In this document: positions 45,401 to 57,400 of the stretch, one piece after another
Layout: each line of letters opens with the position of its first letter
Position numbering within the stretch: the first letter of the stretch is position 1
NCBI GenBank assembly: GCA_949987565.1
Contig: OX465112.1
Location: forward strand, 310,001-374,000
Direction of reading: 5' to 3'
DNA length: 64,000 nt
Source of the DNA: Luidia sarsii
Taxonomy: Eukaryota; Echinodermata; Asteroidea; Paxillosida; Luidiidae
Notes under the pieces: generated by a model
The model's database searches: none
What the model was told of the DNA's origin: nothing
What the model saw: only the letters and a program-made list of their open reading frames with translations
Translations under genes and position numbers: made by a program

Positions 45401-48400
45401 TTTCATCTCACCTTTTCTACACCGGAGGGCAATTTTGTTGATTCTTAATGTAATATAACATGTTGTAAGTTGCTTATTTACTTAAATGACCAAAATGCAC
45501 ATTTCAAAGCTAAACTAGAGGCCTTGGCAGTTTGATCAATCCATGACCCCAACCAAAGAAATGAAAGGTCCTGCTACAATCAAAACATTCAATCCACTAA
45601 TTTTTATGAAATATCAATTGTTTTGCAGTATTTGCAGTACAGTGTACTTCTTTCTTTGTGTGCAATGTCGCATGATCGCAGGGTTTCTGTGTAACAATGA
45701 TCTTTGACCTATAACCTCACCCTTTTCTTCTATCACATGACCTGGCTCTCTGGTCTATGTCAAATCCCTGTGAAGTAGCATGTGACTCTCCAACAAATGA
45801 CCTGTGACCCTCACATGACCTACATATATGACCTTTAATTGACTTGTAACCCTCACCTTTCTTGTGACCCTCATGACCTGTGACCTTCACATGACCTGTG
45901 ACCCCAAGTGACCGCTGGTCAAGAATGGATACATTTTCCAATCAACCAAAAGTAGTCTAAGTTGGATTTTGTTGCTTTTGGTTTGTGTGTAGGCAGTGTT
46001 GATGGATTTGGTGCCGAATCACAGGGAAGAGGGACTTAAGACACCGGTGTGGGACAAGTACCAGGCACTGCTGAATGCATCTCATGGCAAGAAGGTAAGA
46101 CACCGGTGTGGGACAAGTACCAGGCACTGCTGAATGCATCTCATGGCAAGAAGGTAAGACACCGGTGTGGGACAAGTACCAGGCACTGCTGAATGCATCT
46201 CATGGCAAGAAGGTAAGACACCGGTGTGGGACAAGTACCAGGCACTGCTGAATGCATCTCATGGCAAGAAGGTAAGACACCGGTGTGGGACAAGTACCAG
46301 GCACTGCTGAATGCATCTCATGGCAAGAAGGTAAGACACCGGTGTGGGACAAGTACCAGGCACTGCTGAATGCATCTCATGGCAAGAAGGTAAGACACCG
46401 GTGTGGGACAAGTACCAGGCACTGCTGAATGCATCTCATGGCAAGAAGGTAAGACACCGGTGTGGGACAAGTACCAGGCACTGCTGAATGCATCTCATGG
46501 CAAGAAGGTAAGACACCGGTGTGGGACAAGTACCAGGCACTGCTGAATGCATCTCATGGCAAGAAGGTAAGACACCGGTGTGGGACAAGTACCAGGCACT
46601 GCTGAATGCATCTCATGGCAAGAAGGTAAGACACCGGTGTGGGACAAGTACCAGGCACTGCTGAATGCATCTCATGGCAAGAAGGTAAGACACCGGTGTG
46701 GGACAAGTACCAGGCACTGCTGAATGCATCTCATGGCAAGAAGGTAAGACACCGGTGTGGGACAAGTACCAGGCACTGCTGAATGCATCTCATGGCAAGA
46801 AGGTAAGACACCGGTGTGGGACAAGTACCAGGCACTGCTGAATGCATCTCATGGCAAGAAGGTAAGACACCGGTGTGGGACAAGTACCAGGCACTGCTGA
46901 ATGCATCTCATGGCAAGAAGGTAAGACACCGGTGTGGGACAAGTACCAGGCACTGCTGAATGCATCTCATGGCAAGAAGGTAAGACACCGGTGTGGGACT
47001 ATAGTACCAGGCACTGCTGAATGCATCTCATGGCAAGAAGGTAAGACACCGGTGTGGGACAAGTACCAGGCACTGCTGAATGCATCTCATGGCAAGAAGG
47101 TAAGACACCGGTGTGGGACAAGTACCAGGCACTGCTGAATGCATCTCATGGCAAGAAGGTAATAAAGTCAGGAGTACACCTATCTTAGTCCCATCACGTT
47201 TGATGGAGCCCACAAGGTCATGGTATGTGTACCCTCGTCATTCCACGTAATTCCAGGAAATTGCATGCCCGGTGAAAGTCTGGCATCAGCTCCAAACTGC
47301 AGCCAAGTGCTTTGAAAATAAAAATACTAGACACCATTCCCGGTAGATGATCATACTTCCTGAATACTAATGAGAATTGTGCGTTATTTCTGGACATAAT
47401 ATATGATAACATGAAATTGATGGAATACAAACACCCAACTTGACCAAGAAGGCAATGGAGTTGAAGGAGAAACATACTGATTACTCCAAACAAGATTCCG
47501 CAAGATTAGTTTCTTTTATAAAGCAGTTATACACTCGTTGTTTGAATACATCATACAATGTATATGCACTACATTGAAATGAGTCTTGTATTCATTGCCC
47601 TGACATCAATTTATGCGTTTCAATCCAAAACTGAATAATGGGGTGGAGGTCAAATGTCATGATACGTTATTCAATGAAGACAACATGAACCTGTCCCTGT
47701 TAGTCTTGTTCTCAAGTCAGACCTTGTCGTGACAAATGCCAAGTTGATTCAGGCTGCTTGCATCCCGTCCCTCTGACTGATTTATACTGACTGATTGTTT
47801 CATTGAGCAATTTTGAAGATCTATTTATTGGGAAGTGGTAATGGAGCTATACATAATTTTTTTTGTTACCTTTTTGACAAGATCAAAATTTCACTTGGTG
47901 ATACAAAAAAAATGGCTGTAGGTTTCCGGGGGGGGGGGGGGGGGGGGGGGGGGGGTGAGGGGGAGGGGGGTTAGAGTGGGGGTGGGGGAATCTACGGAGG
48001 CATTTACCTGATTTGGTTGCCACGCCGACAGTTGATAAGTTCAACCCCGACCGCAGGCCGTTACAGAAGCCGGCCTCATTGGTCGGCATTTAGTCGCGTT
48101 TGCTCGGCAGGCCAAAAGGTCGTCCGCATTTTGGCATTCCGGAACTTCCTGTACGTACGCACCAAGAGACTCACATCCCTTGGATGCATCTGGAGGTGTC
48201 TCCCCTCCTCCCCCCTCTCCACGGCAAGCATGAGCCAGGCCGACTGCCTCACTGATGGATTGGGTGATAAACGGATGGGACGGTCAAAACAGCAAGGTGT
48301 CTGCACACACGCATGGTTGAAATTCTTCCAGCGAACCTTGCCTTGACATAGCTGAGGTCATGCAGAGGACTAATAATCTTCTGATACATCACGTGCATTG

Positions 48401-51400
48401 GGGGGTTTTTTCTCCGGAGGGGATACATCATATATGATATCTATCTGTATGGTATGTTTCATATCCGTTTACTTTTCTATTTTGTTTTGTTTTTTGGGGG
48501 GTGGGACAGAGGGGGGGGGGGGTCCCCAAATGTTTGAAGGAATGTTTGCCTCTCTGCAGGATTCCGTAGAGTGAGAGTTTGTCTCGGAGAACTGTCCCCG
48601 TCTCTCCCCACACCCCCATCAACCCGCACTGTCCCCGTCTCTCCCCACACCCCCACCAACCCACACTGACACCCTGATTCTCTCCCCACACCCCCACCAA
48701 CCCACACTGACACCCTGATTCTCTCCCCTCCCCCATCAACCCACACTGACACCCTGATTCTCTCCCCTCCCCCACCAACCCGCACTGACACCCTGATTCT
48801 CTCCCCACACCCCCACCAACCCACACTGACACCCTGATTCTCTCCCCACCCCACCAACCCGCACTGACACCCTGATTCTCTCCCCACCCCATCAACCCGC
48901 ACTGACACCCTGATTCTCTCCCCACCCCCACCAACCCACACTGACACCCTGATTCTCTCCCCACCCCACCAACCCGCACTGACACCCTGATTCTCTCCCC
49001 ACCCCCACCAACCCACACTGACACCCTGATTCTCTCCCCACCCCCACCAACCTGCACTGACACCCTGATTCTCTCCCCACCCCCACCAACCCGCACTGAC
49101 ACCCTGATTCTCTCCCCACCCCCATCAACCCACACTGACACCCTGATTCTCTCCCCACCCCCAACAACCCACACTGACACCCTGATTCTCTCCCCACCCC
49201 CAACAACCCACACTGACACCCTGATTCTCTCCCCACCCCCATCAACCCATACTGACACCCTGATTCTCTCCCCACCCCCACCAACCCACACTGACACCCT
49301 GATTCTCTCCCCACCCCCATCAACCCACACTGACACCCTGATTCTCTCCCCACCCCCATCAACCCACACTGACACCCTGATTTTCTCCCCACCCCCACCA
49401 ACCCACACTGACACCCTGATTCTCTCCCCACCCCCATCAACCCACACTGACACCCTGATTCTCTCCCCACCCCCATCAACCCACACTGACACCCTGATTC
49501 TCTCCCCACCCCCATCAACCCACACTGACACCCTGATTCTCTCCCCACCCCCATCAACCCACACTGACACCCTGATTCTCTCCCCACCCCCATCAACCCA
49601 CACTGACACCCTGATTCTCTCCCCACCCCCATCAACCCGCACTGACACCCCAACCAACACCCCAACCCCAATTCTCTCCCTACCCCCACCAACCCTTCAA
49701 CCCAAAAGTTAATCGGAAGCTTCGCTCATAGCTAGTGTGCATTGCCATGGTCAGCATTGATTCTCTGTTTTTTCTTTTCCTTTTTTTTTAGGGGGAGGTT
49801 TTATGACAAATGCATCAAAAGTTATGTAAAGGGCGCCATTTGTGGGTACACTTTTTATAGTAAACTCTTATATAGCCAACACTGTTTTTATAGTTGACTG
49901 GCTATTGTGCTTGCCAGCTTAGCCAAGTTTATCCCTGCGTAATACCATGGTAATGCCATGCCACCAGTTATAGCCTATTTGTGAGCGGTTTTACATTCTT
50001 AGGGGGCTTTGAGGTTGACAAGGAATCTGTTACAACCTGAACTATAGTTGCATCGATTTGAATGCCCAACAGGCGCCGTCTTTTTACCTTCCTCTTTCCC
50101 AAGCTCAGTAAATATTATGATTCCAGGTGCTAAGTGATCTCATGTAGCTTTCCCCACAGCCACTGGATTGAATGCATCCCTTTGTCAGCCTTTTTTCATC
50201 TCCACCTGCTCTGTTGGACTGGATAAAGGCAGACACCTCCAAATATTTGTGGTCTGCAAAACCAATGCCAGCCGAAATTCCTTGCAGGTTGTTCCCATTC
50301 ACTGGCTGTGATTATCAATGCCATACCTCGGTGTGATTTGAAATGAAGGGCGGGGGGGGGGGGGGGGGGGGTTGAGAGGGGGGTGTTATCCCAACATGAG
50401 CACACACAAAGTGGACTTGAGTGGTGCGATGTTTTAATGCAGAGAGGGGGTGGGGGATTGTGAGAGAGATTCTACCGAAGGTCTGTCGATGTGTATTGAC
50501 CAAATTTTTTTTTTTTCTATTCTCTCTCCTCTTTGATCTGGAATTGGACAGGGGAAAATCCGGGAAAGAACCCTGATTCATGAGCACCTTCCTTTGTCAT
50601 AGCCTAGTGATATCCATGGTGGTGTGGTGCCTGATTCTAATATCCACTAGTTGTTGCTGGGGGAGGGAAGGTACAATCAATTTCACGACCAAAAGAAATA
50701 CTGAATAGGGTAACATTTCCGCCTGGGCTAATGGTCCGATGCACCTGGCTTTATTCCAAGGGGGTTGGCAGAATGCCCATAAACTTAGAAGTGCACCCCC
50801 CCCTCATCCAACCCCCATCCATCCCCATCCCTCTCCTTCTCAAAACATGTGACAGGTCACACTTAATGTAGTGCTACAGATTGCACTTGAGCAGACCATT
50901 CATAAAGATATGCATTGACAAAATATCCAAGTGGGGTATGGTCCGTAGATAGAAAGGGGGCCACAGACCTATGCAAAGGAGTTAGGACACTTTGTTCAAG
51001 GCCATACAACATTGGGAAGGTCAGAAAACATCGATGTCCACAGATTTCCTTTTAATTTACACAGTTTGTAAATGGTCCTGATAGAATCCTCATGTTGAAA
51101 TCCTACAGTCTGGGATACTGTACTTTTCGAGAAATCTCCACTCAAACATCGACAAATAGTTTATTACTCGTGAGTAATAAACTATTTCTTACACTACAGA
51201 ATGGTGCGAAAATTGTGAAGGTTTTTTTCCTTTTTCTACTAGATTAACATTTGAGCTAAAACCTTAGGCAGGATTTATTTGGGGAATGTTTAATGGTTAA
51301 ACACACAAACTGTGACAATATTTTACTTTTACCAATGTTGTATTGTAAGTTGAGCTGTGATGCATCGTAACGCTTTGTGAAATGGACTCCTGGCTCCAAA

Positions 51401-54400
51401 TTGTATCATCCATTCTTTTGCTTGAACTTCAGACCATTGTTTGGCCAATCCAATGAATCCCCTCTTGCTACATTGGTATAGCTCAAAATATTTCCATCAT
51501 ACTGGAGACTTTGTAAACGCCTGCTTATTTGTATCAGGACGTGTCCAAAGTTTGTTCAGCTGTTAAACCCATGCTTCACACATCTGCGTATTCATAAGAG
51601 CAACTTCCTTTATCCGGCAAAAGAAAAAAGTACGGGTTAAAGATTGGGACACACAGCTATAGCCCCCAAATAAGATTTGATAAGTAGGACTCACATTGAC
51701 CTACCGGAAGGATCTCTGGAAAGTTGCCCAACCCCTTATTAATTGAAGTGTTCTAAATGTTGTAGTCAGTATTTTTGCTTCGTTAAACTGGTATGCACTG
51801 GTATGCAATGTCTATAAAGTCATAATGGTTTTAATCTCCTGAATTGTTTGGGCTCTTGGTTACATTATTACTCATTCATTCGTAAGCCATGGCCAAATGA
51901 ATGGGCTATGGCTAGACATTGCACACAGGTCTACTACAAGTGGCTTACAAAGCTGCCTATAGGCTTCCGTGCAGTAGATAGTCAATGACTTTGGAGATTG
52001 ACAATAAGGGTTCCAGTTGTACTGTAGAGAAGAAGTAAATCAGGCCCTGATATCTGGGGCATGGGCTCAGTCCCAGGCTGATATCTGGTGCATGGGCTCA
52101 GTCTCAGGCTGATATCTGGGGTATGGGCTCAGTCTCAGGCTGATATCTGGGGTATGGGCTCAGTCTCAGTCTGATATCTGGGGTATGGGCTCAGTCTCAG
52201 GCTGATATCTGGGGCTTGGGCTCAGTCTCAGGCTGATATCTGGGGCTTGGGCTCAGTCTCAGGCTGATATCTGGGGTATGGGCTCAGTCTCAGGCTGATA
52301 TCTGGGGCTTGGGCTCAGTCTCAGGCTGATATCTGGGGTATGGGCTCAGTCTCAGGCTGATATCTGGGGCATGGGCTCAGTCTCAGGCTGATATCTGGGG
52401 CTTGGGCTCAGTCTCAGGCTGATATCTGGGGTATGGGCTCAGTCTCAGGCTGATATCTGGGGCATGGGCTCAGTCTCAGGCTGATATCTGGGGCATGGGC
52501 TCAGTCTCAGGCTGATATCTGGGGCATGGGCTCAGTCTCAGGCTGATATCTGGGGCATGGGCTAAGTCTCAGTCTGATATCTGGGGTATGGGCTCAGTGT
52601 CAGGCTGATATCTGGGGCTTGGGCTAAGTCTCAGGCTGATATCTGGGGCATGGGCTCAGTCTCAGTCTGATATCTGGGGTATGGGCTCAGTGTCAGGCTG
52701 ATATCTGGGGCTTGGGCTAAGTCTCAGGCTGATATCTGGGGTATGGGCTCAGTCTCAGGCTGATATCTGGGGTATGGGCTCAGTCTCAGGCTGATATCTG
52801 GGGTATGGGCTAAGTCTCAGGCTGATATCTGGGGTATGGGCTCAGTGGGGTATGGGCTCAGTCTCAGGCTGATATCTGGGGCATGGGCTCAGTCTCAGTC
52901 TGATATCTGGGTTATGGGCTCAGTCTCACTCTCAGTCTGATATCTGGGGTATGTGCTTGTAGGCTCTTACTTAATTCTGTTCACTTACTGCGCCATCCTT
53001 AAATCAATCTGAAAGCGTAAAGCTATATGTCCAGTGATACACACACATCACGTCTCATTACAGTCTTTGCTGTAAAAATTACTGACTCGTTTGAATTGCA
53101 GGTGGAGATGGAACTATGTGAGCGCTTTGCCTTCTATGACAGAGCCAAGAAGGCATTCGCCGTGGTTGCAACTGGGTAAGTCATCAACATCTCCTTACAG
53201 CTACTACATAACCATTCTCCTTACAGCTACCACATAACCATTCTCCTTACAGCTACCACATAAGTATTCTCCTCACAGCTACTACATTTATAACCATTCT
53301 CCTTCCTTAAATGCGACTCTAAACATGAATGCTGCAAGCAGAAGAAGAAACGAAGAGAAAGAGTTTACAAGTGGTTGTCTCTTTCACCGGGTTAAAGCAC
53401 CGGGTTAAAGCACAGTGTGAAAGGAGGTGGGGTTACTCCATTACACTGCAAATGTCTTGAATAAGTTCAGGGCCCAACTGGGAAGGGGATGGAAGGGTGC
53501 TACTCTCACCACAGTGCCCCCATCTGGCCTGGGCTTGTGGTTTTGGCCTTTGGGGGTTGATGTATTGTTCTGGGAGAACAGAAAAAAGTAGAAGTAGGTC
53601 GTGCGCAGGGGAACACTTAATGCTTCACAAGTTCACACTGATCCTGCCAGTAATTCAGTCAATCGTTGGGAAGAGCAGAGAAATTAGAGACGAACGATTT
53701 GTGACATCTAGGTCAGAGACCTTTGGAAAGGAAATAGAAAAAAGAAAGAAGCAAAGCCGATAAAGTCAGGAGGGATGTAAGGAGCCAACCTTTGTGTGAC
53801 CCTCCATAGCCGTAGCCTTGCGGGACTATTTTTTTTATCTGTTTGCGGTTCTCCGTTGTGGCTACTGGGGACTGACTGTCGACAGCTGGTCTGGGCTGGC
53901 TGTCTGATGCAGAGGCTGGCCCGTTCCCTCGTCAACCCAATCTGCATACAGTGCTCAGGCAGCGCGGCCATTATATGCAAATGCCGGCCCGGAGTCTGCT
54001 TTTGGTCGGTCGGTCGCCCCGGAATCCCGGATCGATGAGATGAGGCTCCCGCTCACGTCTTTTTTTTTTCTTTTCTTGATTTGGATATTCAGGCTGGCTG
54101 GTGCCTCGCAGGGAAAATTGACTCTCCGCGCAACAGAGAAATGAGTCACATGTCCCTGCCTGTCCCCCACAGATATTGATTTATCAATGAAAAGTGTGAA
54201 ATAGTTTACAGGGCAGAAGACCTGGAAATCATGTCATACAATCCTTTGGCTGGCTGAGCTATTTTTAGACTATGGGTATTGCTTACAAAATGTTACAAGT
54301 TTGGGTTTTGTTTCCTGGTCAGAGGTGTAAGTTGCTTCCAAAAAAAATGATACAATTTTATTCATTTTTTAAGAAAAAGTGATAATAAATTGAACAATGT

Positions 54401-57400
54401 TTGTTATCCTGCTTTTTAGACATTTTTGAAAAAAATGACAAAGAAAACTTTGACTGGACTGGGACTTGAACCTGAGACATCTGGTTTTGCATTCCAGTGC
54501 TCGAACCATCTGAGCTATCCTGGCGGCCAAAATAGGCAACTCGTGTTTGTCAGGGTGGGGGCGCCAGTCAGAAGCATTTTCCCATTAACTGCCATATTAT
54601 CTCTCCACATTACAGAACACTCCCAAGTTTTTATTCAGATCCAAACAACTGATGGTTGTCAACCTAGATATTGTAACATGATGTTTTGCATCGAGAAGAG
54701 TGTACCGGGGGTAATTCAATGAGGGTTTGACCTGCTCAATGTGATAAACACTGATGCCAATGCCCATGCCTGATGAAAAAATCAGGCAGCTCAGGCAGGA
54801 TTTGAACCCGCGACTCCTGCTTTCTAATGCAGCCATCTGCACTACAAAGCAGGAGTTGTGGGTTCGAATCCCGCCCAAGCTGTTGTGAACCTGGCTACAC
54901 CAGTTCAGGGATCGCACAAAGTGGATGGAACCTTTTCAATATTTAGTTTCCAAAGATGAACCTTAAACATTGTCATTTACCTTTAGTCGACATACACTTA
55001 CATGTAGGTCATGTGATCTATGCTGTCCAATCACAGAAAGTACATTATTGGCAGGTACATGTATTGCAATTTGCAAACGATGCAAATATGTTCTGAAATA
55101 TTGTTGTCAGAAAGCATTTTAAGATGGCATACCCCCTCACCCTAAAAAGACAAAGGAAAAGAGAAACAAGCTCAAGGTGATCAATATTTATTCATATCAA
55201 TTGGCAAATGACTGCTGGAAATTGCTGACATGCTCCCCACAGTCCTCAGTCTTGGTGCTATCTTTAAACCCAAGGGAGGAGCATTGTTTTGTGTCAGCAA
55301 TTGTGGATAAATAGTAGGATTTGATGGACAGACATTACAACCTCCATCAGCTGATTGCTTTTGACAAGTAGCATGTGGGGAAACTGTTACCCCAGTCCCA
55401 GCCTTCTCCCTCTTTTCCGGAAACAATGGTTGGTATTTCTTGAAAAACAACTTGTTTTTTCCCCACCAAAGCCCAAATCCCGAGGAATTAGGTAAACATG
55501 TTGTCATTATTTTGGAGGGGGTGACGATTTAACCCTCTGCCATACCCCAGAGGGACAGCCAATAAATGTTGGTTTTGGTCAGGACAGTTGGACAAGGAGG
55601 AAGAGAGTACGGGAGGGGGAGAAGGGCTGTCAGATATTGAGTCAGTTGAGGGGGGGGGGGGGCTACTGTATTTTTCACTCCTCCTTGTCAACACCGGGAG
55701 TAGGGTACCACTTAACATTGCCGACCTAACCTGTTAAGTATAACCTTCATCAGTGACCTGAACAATGAAACCCCAAATACCAAAGATTTTTCTTTCTTTC
55801 TTTTTGCCAGCTAGGGGGGGGGGGGCATTTTTTTTCATTCTAATTTCCAGTCCAAGAGAGGGGGCTGAAGTACAACATTGTCAGATTTGATTAGACGCAA
55901 TATGTTTTCTCACTCGCAACCCCCACCTCCCATAAAAAGAGAAAGTCTTAAAAGCCCCAATTTATCTCGGGTTGAATTATGGAGAAGTTATTTCTTCAAA
56001 CAGAGTCTGAGTGGATGGTTCAGACAAAACAAGCAGTAGAGGTTATTGGCTACATGGTCCTATTGGTCTATGATGGCAATAGCTACGTCAACAATGCCCC
56101 CCCTCCCTTCCCTCCTAAAAAAAGTCTCCCTTTTTTGGTCAAAAAGGAAATGTTTACATTGTCCCCTATCCTTCGTGGGAATCTGGGATACCACTGACAG
56201 TCCCGGCGAGCACTGGTACACTGTAGCTGTTGGTTTCCGTTGGATCCTTGATTTCCATGGAATTGGATGTCAGGAATAGTTTTCACACGCATACATGTAC
56301 ATGTACAGCAGGTGTCCTTACTCCTGACCACAGCTATCTCCATTACTATTGGCTGCAACTCCTAGGGTGACATTGTGCGTCATAATAACAAGAAAACAGA
56401 CAATAATCCAACAATTTCACACACACTGCATTCACCTCATGAAGTAGCCTACAGTATAGTGCTGTATACTGGTCTGTTTTTTTACATTTCTGAGCTGGTT
56501 TTGAGTGCACCCAAAAAAATAGGCAGATCGTTTTTGATTCGTTTTTAAAGAGCTAAGTTGCAATTGATGAATGTTGGCTTGCTCATTCATCCTGAGAATG
56601 TTCAACCACCCCTGAGGAGTGGATGCATTATCACCCAGTGTGTCGTCATGGAAATGAGTGCTTGACCGAGGCAGGGGACGATTTCACTAACGCTTTGCGA
56701 TCATCACAAACGCCAAAACCGACCGCTAAGTCTGAAATCCATCACAACTTAGGATCGGTGTACCACTAAGTTGTGGTGGATTTCAGACTTAGCGATCAAT
56801 TTTAGCATTTGCGATGATCGCAAAATATTAGTGAAATCTGCCCCAGGTCAGAAGTCTGGGCCTGTGGTCTTCAATTTGCTGACAAGTTGCAGCAAGCAGC
56901 TTGCCCAATAAACTGCTGTGTATCAGTCTTCATACTGGGGAGGAAACTAAATTGCCAAAATAAACATGCCAGTATTTCAATTGGTACTCGCAGGCAAATG
57001 GACGTGTACATGTATGTGCTTGTGGTTGACATTACACATGCCACAAGTATGCAGTAGAAATGTGTGCATAAATGTTGATAATTATTGAAAGCAAGCCAGT
57101 AGGTTGTGAAGGAGCAAGTGTTAACGTTGTAGTTGATGCCACCACATACCTGCATATGTGATTTATGAGACCCAAACATTTCTTTTCCAAAGTTGTTCAA
57201 AGGTTCCCAGTCAGTTTCCCCTTAAATTTTGTTTGACTGAATGTGAAAAAGCTGCATACACTTTATGCAATCCTTGAACTGCTGTAGCAAAGTTTACAGT
57301 CATGAATGGGTTGTTTGACTTGCATCTGAATGTTCATTTAGTCAGTGAGCAGTTTGCAGCAGTTTCTTGTATTTACTAAATAAATGATACACGGCAGTTA

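Larger units (their letters stand above)
33108..45992 (+). other. FUOM intron 3 (12.9 kb)
   Basis: No other exon recognised. It is notable for long simple repeats (34.5, 38.9, 42.3, 43.4 kb), SINE copies (37308, 39989, 42272), an ATTAACTC array interrupted by a family A core (37865-38035), a 36-bp amplification of family A (44866-44998), and a TGACCT-rich stretch (45715-45905). A CRE plus TATA pair lies at 44635-44660. Confidence 0.7.
47159..53101 (+). other. FUOM intron 4 after the array
   Basis: With the first donor the intron is 46095-53101 (7007 bp) and includes the 59-bp array. The remainder has a 28-base G run at 47928-47955, a 39-bp minisatellite (48594-49696), a 20-base G run at 50352-50371, a perfect palindrome (51154-51187) and a 31-bp minisatellite (52047-52960). 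No other exon is recognised. Confidence 0.8.

Noticed and set aside
45715..45905. Cluster of nuclear-receptor half-sites (TGACCT)
   Set aside because: The motif density follows from a degenerate local repeat; spacing is irregular.
46875..47138. 87-codon frame in the 59-bp array as a possible repeat protein
   Set aside because: The unit is not a multiple of three, so the frame passes through three phases and ends in a stop; the 61-bp unit makes it open by chance.
46095..47158. 59-bp array as a CRISPR-like or satellite array
   Set aside because: No spacers between repeats, and the unit is plainly the end of a conserved exon with its donor.
48428..49692. Minus-strand frame of 410 codons with a 13-residue repeat
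   Set aside because: A 39-bp minisatellite in a FUOM intron; several frames are open and there is no non-repeat coding context.
54778..54880. Pair of divergent tRNA genes
   Set aside because: The two heads are complementary to each other and neither folds as a full tRNA.
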